From: an uncultured Actinomycetes bacterium
GTDB taxonomy: Bacteria > Actinomycetota > Actinomycetes > Nanopelagicales > Nanopelagicaceae
Assembly: GCA_903907665.1 (NCBI GenBank)
Contig: CAIVOW010000149.1
Location: 1 to 15,741 of the forward strand
DNA: 15,741 bases
Direction of reading: 5' to 3'
How positions within the stretch are numbered: position 1 is the first letter of the stretch; every line of letters starts with the position of its first letter. This document shows, piece by piece, positions 7,289 to 15,600 of this stretch. The notes beneath the pieces are model-generated. The model searched no databases, had not been told where the DNA came from, and worked only from the letters and a program-made list of their open reading frames with translations. Position numbers and translations under genes: made by a program.

Positions 7289-7372
7289 AGCGTCAGCTTA
7301 CCGCGTGTTTGAGGCAGACTCGAACGGCGTTGAAACACCGTCATTATTCATCGCCAAATTTGTTGTCCTGAT

Positions 7373-8335
7373 TCAAATTTCATTCTGCGATGCACCTATG
7401 TGGAGAGATGGAATTGGCGCAGACTCCTTAACATGATCCAAATCCGTAAGCCAGTTCATTCTTAGAATCTTCACACCTCCCGTAGGCGAAGGTATATTTC
7501 TCCAGTCGTAAAAACGAATCAATTGGTCGTTACCCTCAACTGTAAACCGATATTCGCCAGCAAATTCAGATGGCATCCCAATTGTCTCAAGAGAAATCCG
7601 GCGAATTTTTTGCAAACTCGTGGTTGTTACTCGGCGGGCAACGGCATCAATCAAATCACCTAACGTGATACCAGAATGACTTCGCTGCACAAGTACCGAT
7701 GCAATTTGTAGTTCAAAACCCTGTGTGGGTGGTATTTGAGTTGAACTGAAATAATGCTGTCGACCAGGCTTTGTTGAAGATTTGACTTCGAGCAATTGCG
7801 ACCCCCAGCGAAAATCGTAAGAGTCAGAGACATTTTCATGCCAGCCAGCAACGAGCGAATCAGGGGACTCGGATTTAGCGATCAAAAGCAACTCACCGAT
7901 GAGCCCTGTTATGACATCGAGGTCGACGCTCTTGACAAAATGGGCTTCAAGGAAGCGGGCAACCGCCGCGATGCTCGCACCGAGTGAAACCTGACCTCGG
8001 GCGCCCCATGCAATTTGCACGAGGCTTAGAGTAATGATTGCGAGCATCTCAAGCTCCTCAGAGTCAAGGTCACTCTTTGATATTGAAACGATGCCAGCAG
8101 AAATCTCTCTATCTAATTCCGGAACGAACACAGTGGTCTTCGGAAGATAGACAAGACGTTTTCCGTGGATTTCATTCGCTCCTGGATCAGGTGGTACCAG
8201 AACCGAAATTGACCTAGTCGTAGACCCAACTCCTACAACGTCAATTTCGCTGATGAGCGATATCGGAATGCCGGAAGACGCTGAATCATTGCGCAACAGA
8301 GCATCTCGAATGTCCTCGATACCCCACCTAGTCAC
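7373..8335 (-). CDS. DUF4420-type PD-(D/E)XK motif protein
   Basis: The 320-residue protein has a well-formed PD-(D/E)XK core in its middle: Glu148 in GLIGELLLI, Asp174 in SYDFRW, and the E183-V-K185 triad end in LLEVKSS, followed by RQHYFSSTQ with Gln200. This arrangement (GE-L, DF-W, LEVKS, RxHxFS-xQ) is that of the DUF4420 family, which is regularly found beside Z1 helicases and MORC-like ATPases in restriction-modification-like loci. All candidate metal-binding residues are retained, so an active DNA nuclease is likely. The start is GTG 8335, overlapping the helicase stop as GTGA, which points to coupled translation. The N-terminal ~130 residues and the C-terminal ~100 are probably for DNA or subunit contacts. 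Confidence 0.85.
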   Translation of the reverse strand: MTRWGIEDIRDALLRNDSASSGIPISLISEIDVVGVGSTTRSISVLVPPDPGANEIHGKRLVYLPKTTVFVPELDREISAGIVSISKSDLDSEELEMLAIITLSLVQIAWGARGQVSLGASIAAVARFLEAHFVKSVDLDVITGLIGELLLIAKSESPDSLVAGWHENVSDSYDFRWGSQLLEVKSSTKPGRQHYFSSTQIPPTQGFELQIASVLVQRSHSGITLGDLIDAVARRVTTTSLQKIRRISLETIGMPSEFAGEYRFTVEGNDQLIRFYDWRNIPSPTGGVKILRMNWLTDLDHVKESAPIPSLHIGASQNEI

Positions 8336-10872
8336 GAAGGGTCAATCTCAATAGAACGGTCAGCCCAGTAGGCGACTGCATTCTTCTTCCCAGTCAGGAC
8401 AAACAGCGAAGGGGCAAATCCGACAGGCGTTTCGTCTTCCAATGGACTCATGAGTTTGAAAAGTGACAAAAAAATCACGGGAACACGTTCCGCTGAATTG
8501 CCATTTTCCTCTTCCCTTATTGCAACCAGCTTTCTCTGGCTGTCTCCGACTGGCGGGACCATTTTGGCTCCTGTCCACCAACCGGAAGATGTCTTTTTTT
8601 GGAGAAATGCAGATTCCCAGCTTTCTGCATCTGGGCCCTGTGCCAGATGCCTATCTGTTTGCACCGTACGTTCGAACAGACGTTGGGCGTAGGGAAACTC
8701 GCCCGCCAAGAGTTGCCTCATCAATTCGAGGTCGCTCTCAAGTATTGCCACATCTACCTGCTTCGAAAAACCCAAGTTGAGATCTAGGTCAACGATTCGA
8801 TAAGCATCGTCAAACAATGTTACGAAATCATCTCGCAAGTTTGCCTCGGAACCTGCAAGAACGAATGATGAAACAGTCGATCGTACTTTCTCGAACGGAA
8901 TATTTGATACTAAGTAATCCTGGGCCGGTGCCCTACGACTAGAAACGTTGTACGTATGCGAGTTTGCGAAGATCGATTCTGACGTCTCGACAATAAGCGA
9001 GACGTTAGACCTTGCGGCATTTGGATCAACCAAGTGATTACTTTGAAACATAACTTGTCCCCGCTTTGCAGTTCGAACAAGATCTCTCCCGATGACTCCT
9101 CGTTTGGTGGGATTCAGGTCCGCACTAGCCGGTTGGTAGTAGGGCACCCGAGGCGGACGCTTGATTAAGTCCCTGCCTTCTTTGTCCCACGTCTCCGCAA
9201 GGTGATTGATGACATGGCCGATAGCCGCAACATCGAGGTATCGCATCCACAGGGTCTTCGGAAGCCACAGAGTAGTCATGTCTGAGTACCTTGTGCGATA
9301 GCCACAAAACCGCATTTGCTGATATATGGTATCGAACTGCATTTGACTTGCCGTGCGGGTGATGAATGTTGTGACAAGCTGAGGGATAGTCACACCGCGG
9401 CCCAGAATTTCACCGCCAACCAGAATCATGTAACGCTGTGAGTCCCACTCAACATCAACTGGCAACTGGTCGTCCTTCAAGGAATTTATGACTCTTATTT
9501 CACAACTATTAGAAACGTCCTGCGCTAACTTCAAAATCCATTCTTCGGGAAGTTCAGATGGCAGCTTGTGAGAGTAGTCACCAGTCCGCTTAAGAATCTC
9601 TTGCCATGCAATTGCGAGCTCGCCGTGAACAAAATCGCTCGTGGGCATCTCGGCACCACCACCGAGGAGTTTTGTAATGTCGGCGACTTGCTTACTGATT
9701 CGTTCATGCAACTCCTTGTGCATGTTCTTCTTTGATGATGGATGCACAAGCATGTGCACTCCATCGGACTGGGGATAGCGCTTGCCGAGAAATCTCGCGT
9801 CTGCGCCATAGAAAGAGTCAGGGCTTTGCTTGCGGATAAGTCCGCATAAGAAAAAATCGATGAGCGCTTCTCGCATTGCAACATCTTCACGTTGAATGTA
9901 GTTGGCGAGTTCCTCCGCGCTCTCCTTTTTTTCAGAGTCTTCAATTTGATGGACGTTCAAAGCTCGATAACGAGATTTGACTACAGCTTCGATTCCAAAG
10001 TACTGCGAACCTTGTCCGATACAGCTTACTAATCGAGGACGAAGTGCACCGGCTTTAGGCGATAGCAAAATTGCCTGGGGTGTTGCCGTGTACGACAGTA
10101 GGCAATTCTTAACAGTCAGGCCTTCATCAACGTCCGGGCTCACTATTTCAGACATAATTCGGTGAATCGTCGTAATCACCCCCTTTGACTCTCCGGCGTT
10201 TTGTGAGGCTTGATCCGCTTCATCGTCAATGAGTACAACTGTGAGCGCATCCCCGATTCCGCTTTCTTTCTGGAGGTTTCGGATTAGTTCCTTGACTCCA
10301 ACTACGCGAGAAGGGTGTTGCAAAACAGTGACCACTACCAGCGGGGGTGGCGGAAGAAGCATTGCGCCGATTTCACCTGCTCGAAGATTTTTCCAATACT
10401 TGATGCGATTCTTAAGGGCATCACTCAATATCGCAAAATCCGACCAACCCTTTTCTAGCTTCTTCGTCGTTGGAGCTTCAAAGACCCTCACCGGCTTGGG
10501 ATCAATAGTTTCTAAATCACTCTTCAGGCGTGTGAAAGTTTGATTCGCGAGAGCATCAGTCATTCCCGCAAATATCACAACAAGATTGGCACGCTCGACG
10601 CTTGCAAGCGCAGCAATAACTCCAAACATGTGAGCCGTTTTACCGCTCTGCACCTTGCCGAGAACGAGCTGCGAGTCATGCATGATGGAGGGTGATTCTA
10701 AGAAGTCATTTGTGCGTTCAACGACTTTAAGGACATCCAATTTAGTTCTTTCGATGTCCATTTTTGCAATTTGTTCACCTTGCATCAGCGCAGATGATGC
10801 TAGTCGACGATCTAGATATTCATCTAGTGGCTTCCGAGTTGCCAATCGAACATGAACAATTTCATCCGTCAT
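8332..10872 (-). CDS. Z1-domain superfamily II helicase/ATPase (long form)
   Basis: This 846-residue predicted ATP-driven DNA motor shows LGKVQSGKTA (71-80) as Walker A, VVLIDDEADQAS (212-223) as Walker B, and SYTATPQA (260-267) as motif III. MLVHPSS is at 374-380, and the Z1 signature is GGEILGRGVT (486-495) followed by YQQMRFCGYR (517-526). The same series is found in the plus-strand helicase, but this copy is about 150 residues longer, with extra sequence before Walker A, between A and B, and at the C terminus. ATG 10872 has AGGAG 6 bases upstream and the gene overlaps the ATPase gene by 11 bases. It lies between the MORC-like ATPase and the DUF4420 nuclease, the classical setting of the Z1 domain, and would translocate or remodel DNA for the nuclease partners. 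Confidence 0.92.
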   Translation of the reverse strand: MTDEIVHVRLATRKPLDEYLDRRLASSALMQGEQIAKMDIERTKLDVLKVVERTNDFLESPSIMHDSQLVLGKVQSGKTAHMFGVIAALASVERANLVVIFAGMTDALANQTFTRLKSDLETIDPKPVRVFEAPTTKKLEKGWSDFAILSDALKNRIKYWKNLRAGEIGAMLLPPPPLVVVTVLQHPSRVVGVKELIRNLQKESGIGDALTVVLIDDEADQASQNAGESKGVITTIHRIMSEIVSPDVDEGLTVKNCLLSYTATPQAILLSPKAGALRPRLVSCIGQGSQYFGIEAVVKSRYRALNVHQIEDSEKKESAEELANYIQREDVAMREALIDFFLCGLIRKQSPDSFYGADARFLGKRYPQSDGVHMLVHPSSKKNMHKELHERISKQVADITKLLGGGAEMPTSDFVHGELAIAWQEILKRTGDYSHKLPSELPEEWILKLAQDVSNSCEIRVINSLKDDQLPVDVEWDSQRYMILVGGEILGRGVTIPQLVTTFITRTASQMQFDTIYQQMRFCGYRTRYSDMTTLWLPKTLWMRYLDVAAIGHVINHLAETWDKEGRDLIKRPPRVPYYQPASADLNPTKRGVIGRDLVRTAKRGQVMFQSNHLVDPNAARSNVSLIVETSESIFANSHTYNVSSRRAPAQDYLVSNIPFEKVRSTVSSFVLAGSEANLRDDFVTLFDDAYRIVDLDLNLGFSKQVDVAILESDLELMRQLLAGEFPYAQRLFERTVQTDRHLAQGPDAESWESAFLQKKTSSGWWTGAKMVPPVGDSQRKLVAIREEENGNSAERVPVIFLSLFKLMSPLEDETPVGFAPSLFVLTGKKNAVAYWADRSIEIDPS

Positions 10873-12775
10873 TTGATTCTCCTAAGCGTCTAAACCAATC
10901 ATTCGCTTTACTCCGCACCCTGTCGACCTGAAGACCATCTGTGAAAACCTCTGCGATGGAAAACCCTAGCATGATTCGGATAAATAGGCGTAGGTTGGAT
11001 CCTACAATTGGGGGTAGTGACTGAAACGCCGAAGAGTCGGGATTTACGACAATTGTGTGCTGCAGCACATCGTGGTCACTCGATATTGACAATACGGATG
11101 CAACAGGATTTCTTGAAATGAAAAACTTAAATGTATGTTGATGATTTTCTTCATCTTGAATCGTAAAAGCTTTATAAAATCGGTCCTCAAGAATTTCAGT
11201 ATCTGCTTCTCTATTTAAGATGGGTTCAGGTTCGTTGTGATTCAATTCGAATTTTGTTGTTGAGTCGATTGTAATTTCGACCTCATTTTCGATTGCGGTC
11301 TTATCGTCGTCGTCCAAATCTCGAATTTTGCGTCTCTTGACCCTCTTGGCCTGCGCTATAAAGTCAGTTTCGGTGCGAATCTCCTTCTCAATCAAATTAA
11401 GAAATTCAGACTCCTCATCGTCAGACCAAACTACCGAATCTGTTGTTATTGATTTTCCGAAAGCGCTGACGTCAAATTCCCCAACCAGACTAAGGTCTAC
11501 CGCGGATCCTCTTTGACCAAAAATTTGTCTCGGGCGGTACGCGCCGCGCGCCATCACTTCTGAGTCAGAACTTTCCTTCTCACTCGGCGTGGCGCCAGAA
11601 ATTGCTTTGCCTCGATACGACAAGACAAATCCGGACTGATCTCGGCTAAGTTTCTCGAGCAGTCCAACCCAACCGGTCACAATTTTTCCGTTTTCAAGTT
11701 CAGCCTTGACGCTTTTGTGCCATCTCACCGCTGGGTCTAGTCGTCCTGGGGCGCCTTCTTTAGGCCAGATTGGACTCACCAGTAACGCGGGCTGCACATA
11801 CTCGAGAAGTTCCCCATGAAGGAAAATTCGGACCGGTCCTCCGATATTGGCAAGCAGTGGGCCACCGGTGTCACTATTGGAAATGAAGTTTCGATAGATC
11901 GCTGGCAATATCACCTTCAAGCTATTGATGGATCGCTGTGTTGGCATTCCGCGCCAGAGATTCCGACAAATAATCTTGCTTCCGACTGACTCGCTTTGAA
12001 AAGCTAGGTCTCTGATTTCTACCAAGTTGTTGGTTTCGAGTTCATCCAAGTCCATTCTCAAGGAATAATGTGCTTGGTCCTGAATTGAAGTGGTCTCAAT
12101 CTCCAGTGTCTGCCCAAGCCAAAAAGCAGCAGCTTTCATACCGACGCCATGAAGACTCAGGCCCTCATCTATTTTTGGAGGAGGTACAGAGACTCTCAGT
12201 GCTCGATTGATGTCGACCCGAGCAATTCCTCCAGCATTGTCTTGAATGGTTAGTAAATTGTTTTTCTCGTCCCAATCAATCCGAATCTCCAACCGATATT
12301 TCGAGCCATAGAAGTCAAGTAGCTGGCTGCGATGAAATATCGCCGAAGTAATACTGTTGTCAATAAATTCACCCAATGCATAAGGCAGTGTGAAACTCAA
12401 ATTCCTAAAGAGTTTTAGGGCACCGATCCTCGGAGTCACATCGACGTGATCCCCATCAAAGCGGTTAGCGCCTGATTTCGCTTGCAACACCTGGACTGCG
12501 AGCAACACCCTCTCTAGCCCAATTCGGGTTACAGTACCACCTCCATTTGAGGCAGTGGATGTTGAGTCGCAATCATCTGTCCAAGTGAGTCCCGCATGAG
12601 AAACAATCAACTTTGCGAGCTCAGTCTTTGTGAGATTCCCCTCGAAGGGCAGTTCGAGGGAGTCCGCAATCGCATCGAAAAACTCTCTTGGCTCAGTGCT
12701 GCCGGCTCCTAGCAAAAATTGACTAACGCCGAGAAGTTTTGAGATTTCGTTTACAAGGTCCTGTTTAGTCGTCAT
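10862..12775 (-). CDS. MORC/MutL-like GHKL ATPase with N-terminal adaptor domain
   Basis: The 637-residue protein has a GHKL (Hsp90/histidine kinase/MutL) ATPase core: N box LGEFIDNSI (134-142), IQDNAGGIA (177-185) with the nucleotide-contacting Asp179, and LHGVGMKAAA (208-217) as the ATP-lid glycine motif. The LHGVGMKAAAFWLG pattern is that of the MORC-like branch, whose bacterial members sit in predicted restriction-modification loci with Z1 helicases. These ATPases dimerise on ATP binding and are thought to act as DNA clamps. Residues 1-100 form a separate domain, homologous to the 93-residue protein at 5583-5864, joined by a short linker to the ATPase. The region after about 480 is acidic and without a motif I know. 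ATG 12775 has AGGAGG 4 bases upstream and overlaps the upstream stop as ATGA. Confidence 0.9.
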   Translation of the reverse strand: MTTKQDLVNEISKLLGVSQFLLGAGSTEPREFFDAIADSLELPFEGNLTKTELAKLIVSHAGLTWTDDCDSTSTASNGGGTVTRIGLERVLLAVQVLQAKSGANRFDGDHVDVTPRIGALKLFRNLSFTLPYALGEFIDNSITSAIFHRSQLLDFYGSKYRLEIRIDWDEKNNLLTIQDNAGGIARVDINRALRVSVPPPKIDEGLSLHGVGMKAAAFWLGQTLEIETTSIQDQAHYSLRMDLDELETNNLVEIRDLAFQSESVGSKIICRNLWRGMPTQRSINSLKVILPAIYRNFISNSDTGGPLLANIGGPVRIFLHGELLEYVQPALLVSPIWPKEGAPGRLDPAVRWHKSVKAELENGKIVTGWVGLLEKLSRDQSGFVLSYRGKAISGATPSEKESSDSEVMARGAYRPRQIFGQRGSAVDLSLVGEFDVSAFGKSITTDSVVWSDDEESEFLNLIEKEIRTETDFIAQAKRVKRRKIRDLDDDDKTAIENEVEITIDSTTKFELNHNEPEPILNREADTEILEDRFYKAFTIQDEENHQHTFKFFISRNPVASVLSISSDHDVLQHTIVVNPDSSAFQSLPPIVGSNLRLFIRIMLGFSIAEVFTDGLQVDRVRSKANDWFRRLGESNDG

Positions 12776-13752
12776 GAATCCTCCTTCAGATTGGATGAAA
12801 CTGAGACAGCGCTTAGAATTGCATAGTTAGCACTTAAGACTGGTGCGGATGAAAATTGATACATCGACTGTTCATCACCTGTGATTAACTCGATGTTGAG
12901 TGATTCTAGGAGGGCAACCAAATCATCGGACGGACAATCTGGAAGGAGAATCGCCGGTGTGGCGACTACGCCACCGCGATTCAACAGGTTCTTATAGTCA
13001 AGAACCTGTCCAATTGCCTGCCTAACGAAGTCTCGACCCGAACTGGCCTTAGCTTCAATCACGTACGGCGGTTCTTGAATGTAAAAATCAGGCCTAACTG
13101 ATCCAGTTGAACCAGGTGTCGAGATACTTACATTGAAGATTTCAACTCCTGATTGAACCAAGAATTCGCCAAAGTATTTCTGCATCTGATGCTCTCGCTG
13201 ATTGACTCGCATGTTTGTCGTGGGCAAATATTTTTTGTTGAGATCATCTGTTGTTGGAGCGCTCCAAACAGATTGCGAAACCGTCACCAAGAGATTTTTG
13301 GGTAGAAGTGGTCGTATCGTGCGCCCAACGGGTGTCAAACTGAATACAAACACTTTTCTTTCATTCCCGTTCTCGTCAGGGGCTACTTCCGTCTCGTACG
13401 GCGGAGACCCGAGACAGAACTCACCAAAATAAACATACGGCTGACCGTCTCCCGTAGTCATAAACAGATGAATTGGGAGCAGGGAAGTTACTGTCTCCAG
13501 CAACTTTTTGTTGTTTTTAGTGAGCTTCTGATCACCGATTTTCCCTTGTCCGGTGAAATGGAAGTCACCATTCACATCGAAACCCTCCCAGACGTCGTAT
13601 CCAAATCGTTTCCCACCATCCGGATTATGGAAAATCATGAAGGCATCTCCGTCCAAGCAAGAAGTCATTCCATGCCGAAAAGAGCCGCCAACAGCTTCAT
13701 GGATTTCACTCCGCATTACGGAGTCTCCTGATTGAAATGGAAACAATGCCAT
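12772..13752 (-). CDS. SRA-like domain plus PD-(D/E)XK nuclease
   Basis: This is the first gene of the minus-strand operon, 326 residues. Residues about 45-140 resemble the SRA-like head of ScoMcrA/SRA-HNH type proteins: FGYDVWEGFDVNGDFHFTGQG, IGDQKLTKNNKKLLE, then HLFM and a YVYFGEF strand. That family reads modified bases, such as 5-methylcytosine. Residues 187-255 form a PD-(D/E)XK nuclease: helix QREHQMQKYFGEFL, RPDFYI with Asp222, YVIEAKAS with E233-A-K235, and RQAIGQVLDY as the following helix with Gln246. All core residues are present. ATG 13752 is preceded by GGGAG with 5 bases spacing, the best ribosome binding site in the operon. I infer a modification-sensing nuclease. The SRA-like assignment is from pattern recognition and less certain than the nuclease. 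Confidence 0.75.
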   Translation of the reverse strand: MALFPFQSGDSVMRSEIHEAVGGSFRHGMTSCLDGDAFMIFHNPDGGKRFGYDVWEGFDVNGDFHFTGQGKIGDQKLTKNNKKLLETVTSLLPIHLFMTTGDGQPYVYFGEFCLGSPPYETEVAPDENGNERKVFVFSLTPVGRTIRPLLPKNLLVTVSQSVWSAPTTDDLNKKYLPTTNMRVNQREHQMQKYFGEFLVQSGVEIFNVSISTPGSTGSVRPDFYIQEPPYVIEAKASSGRDFVRQAIGQVLDYKNLLNRGGVVATPAILLPDCPSDDLVALLESLNIELITGDEQSMYQFSSAPVLSANYAILSAVSVSSNLKEDS

Positions 13753-13764
13753 AAAGGCTCCCTC

Positions 13765-13777
13765 TAGATAGATAGAT
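13765..13777. repeat. Short TAGA tandem run next to a ribosome binding site
   Basis: TAGA is repeated three times plus one base, ending 2 bases from the GGGAG ribosome binding site (13758-13762) of the first minus-operon gene. Tetranucleotide runs can change length by slippage, but three units is short for that. Confidence 0.3.
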
Positions 13778-13791
13778 GGAAAGGTTACGAC

Positions 13792-13815
13792 ACCTCAGTG
13801 CATTCAGCCTGAGGT
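13792..13815. repeat. Inverted repeat in the leader of the minus-strand operon
   Basis: ACCTCAG (13792-13798) and CTGAGGT (13809-13815) are exact inverted copies around a 10-base centre. The repeat lies 40 bases upstream of ATG 13752. It could be an operator for a dimeric regulator or a leader hairpin; it has no T-run to act as a terminator. Confidence 0.35.
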
Positions 13816-14119
13816 TCTAGGAAGTCCCTTGGCCCGACGGGCGTGAAGCGTTCCGGAAAGGTCCTTGTTCGGTCGGCAATAGTCCACAGTCAGGCTGATA
13901 AATGATAGGCACTATTTTGTATATCAGGGCTAAAACTATGAGACAGTTCTATTTCAGCCGACGCAAAATCACGAATCGAGGTACTTGAGTATCTGGGAAG
14001 TTCATACACCGTCACCACAACCAATCCGTAAATACTGTAAATATGACGGGTAAGTATCGAGCCACTTCATAAAGGTGATGAGGGAGCTACGTTTCGGATA
14101 CAGGCCAGCCACAGTGGCG

Positions 14120-15598
14120 CTATCCCCTTCTTGGAGAGCACCATTTTGGACGCTCAAAGTTGCCTGCGAGTCCATTCGACTCGAGGAGTTGTGCCGCACC
14201 AAGGAGATCATCTTCGCATCCTTTTCTTGCAATCAACACTAAGCCAACCGGCAAGTCATCAATAGTTGTGAATGGAATTGTCAATGAGGGCCAACCGACG
14301 ATGGAACTCATCGAATCCAAAAACGAGTGGTAGCGATACGCAGGACGTTTGTACCGCCGCGAAGTGTCTAACTTTTCAGCTGGCCCATATGCGATTGCAA
14401 GCAATACATTGTTTACTCCGAGAATTTCTTCGAGGAAGTCTTCAAAATACTTCTCCGACCGGAAACGCTCCAACTCAATATCGATAGGCTCAGCACAAAG
14501 TGCCAAAGCAAATTGATCACAGGGAGCCGGTTCCACTCCACCATCCACACCCAGCACTAGAACTTGAGAAGCTTCCACGATTTCATGCAGCGACTGCCAG
14601 CGAGCGCCATCGCGCCGGCCAAGATAGCCCCCTAGGTCACGGACTAGTTCGGCCGTGAGAATGTTTGCGATTCTCCCATATTCTGCCTCCTCGATTTCTG
14701 GGATATCCGCATTAGCGCAACCAATTTCCGCAAGTTCAACACAGAATCTCTCATACTTCTGTAACAGTTCTTCGTCCGACTGATCGACCTTGCCAAGATC
14801 CCTATCGTGTCCTGCGCAGACACTCACGTTGTTGTTCGGCTGGATTTCACGCTCTACGAGCACTGACATAACCGTTTTGAGATCGCTGAGGTTTCGTGCG
14901 AACACACCTGGGACATCCTGAGTCGTGCTGTAGGGGACAATCCCTGTATTTGGAACCAATCCTCTGGTGGCCTTCATGGCGAAAACACCGCAGTGCGAAG
15001 CCGGCATCGAAAGGGACCCCATGGTTTCGGTACCGATTGCTATAGGCGCATACCCAGCTGCGACAGCTGCAGCACAACCAGAAGATGATGTTCCTGCTGA
15101 TCGGTCGAGAGCCCATGGATTTCCGGTCAACCCACCTCTAGTGGACTCTCCATCCTCTAATCCTTGCGAACTCGCAGCAGCCCACTCTGTCATATTGGCG
15201 CTAGCCAGAGGGACTGCGCCGGAAGCCCTAAGGCGCTCCACAACAACCGCATCTGTAGCGGCGGGTCTCATGAAGCCGTTACTCCCTGCGGCAGCGAGCC
15301 ATCCTCTTACCTCAATGTTGTCTTTGAAAATTACTGGTATCCCAAAAAGTGGCTTTTCACTGATGTCCAAATGTTCAATGGGTGAATCGATAATGCCATG
15401 ATCGATTTCGATTACGGCGTGCAGGTCAATGTTTTCTTCATCTTCAATTTCTTCGATTCGAGTGCGGAGTTGATCAAACAGTTCCGCTGGCGTTAGAGAG
15501 CCTTGATGATATGAATTGTGAATATCAGCAATCGATAAATAACCAATTTCAGAAGACGCTCTATGGGGTTCACTTCGCAAAATTTTTTGCATAATCAC
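14120..15598 (-). CDS. Amidase-signature family hydrolase
   Basis: The 492-residue protein is a full-length member of the amidase signature family (typically 450-500 residues), which hydrolyses carboxamides with a Ser-cisSer-Lys triad. Lys92 lies in PVIFKDNIEVRG (88-99), the cis-Ser is probably Ser171 in the AGTSSSGCAAAVAAG block (168-182), and the nucleophile Ser195 in GTETMGSLSMPAS (189-201). Met193 replaces a Gly common in the oxyanion-hole loop (GGS), and SSGC replaces SGGS; both depart from the consensus but keep the catalytic residues. The substrate cannot be told from sequence; peptide amides are one possibility. There is no signal peptide. Starts GTG 15598 and ATG 15592 are both possible. 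The IS3 end at 15601 lies 2 bases upstream of the GTG, so the native promoter has been displaced. It is probably unrelated to the defence operons. Confidence 0.9.
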   Translation of the reverse strand: MIMQKILRSEPHRASSEIGYLSIADIHNSYHQGSLTPAELFDQLRTRIEEIEDEENIDLHAVIEIDHGIIDSPIEHLDISEKPLFGIPVIFKDNIEVRGWLAAAGSNGFMRPAATDAVVVERLRASGAVPLASANMTEWAAASSQGLEDGESTRGGLTGNPWALDRSAGTSSSGCAAAVAAGYAPIAIGTETMGSLSMPASHCGVFAMKATRGLVPNTGIVPYSTTQDVPGVFARNLSDLKTVMSVLVEREIQPNNNVSVCAGHDRDLGKVDQSDEELLQKYERFCVELAEIGCANADIPEIEEAEYGRIANILTAELVRDLGGYLGRRDGARWQSLHEIVEASQVLVLGVDGGVEPAPCDQFALALCAEPIDIELERFRSEKYFEDFLEEILGVNNVLLAIAYGPAEKLDTSRRYKRPAYRYHSFLDSMSSIVGWPSLTIPFTTIDDLPVGLVLIARKGCEDDLLGAAQLLESNGLAGNFERPKWCSPRRG

Positions 15599-15600
15599 TC

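Larger units (their letters stand above)
13753..14119. promoter_or_regulatory. Intergenic leader of the minus-strand operon
   Basis: No gene is supported in these 367 bases between the amidase stop and the nuclease start, both on the minus strand. The best promoter guess for the operon, read on the minus strand, is TGTCTC (13945-13940), a 16-base spacer, and TATACA (13923-13918), which is weak. The inferred leader of about 160 bases holds a 7-bp inverted repeat (13792-13815) and a TAGA run (13765-13777) just upstream of the ribosome binding site. GTAAATA occurs twice, 9 bases apart, at 14028-14034 and 14037-14043. A tight palindrome GCCAC-A-GTGGC (14108-14118) lies directly after the amidase gene. 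I see no clear intrinsic terminator. Confidence 0.4.

Noticed and set aside
7298..7351. A 17-codon leader peptide gene before the methyltransferase
   Set aside because: It has no clear ribosome binding site or recognisable pattern; mentioned only as a possible coupling element.
9531..9944. A 137-residue frame inside the long Z1 helicase gene
   Set aside because: It is a shadow in another frame of a clearly real gene with intact helicase motifs.
14026..14049. CCGT/ACGG ends enclosing doubled GTAAATA as an operator
   Set aside because: The inverted arms are only 4 bp and the AT-rich doubled heptamer could occur by chance; noted in the intergenic entry only.
14002..14232. A 76-residue minus-strand frame overlapping the amidase end
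   Set aside because: It lies mostly in another frame of the amidase C terminus, has no recognisable motif and no supporting start signal.
14967..15401. A 144-residue plus-strand frame opposite the amidase
   Set aside because: It is antisense to a well-conserved amidase core and low in sequence complexity; no evidence that it is coding.
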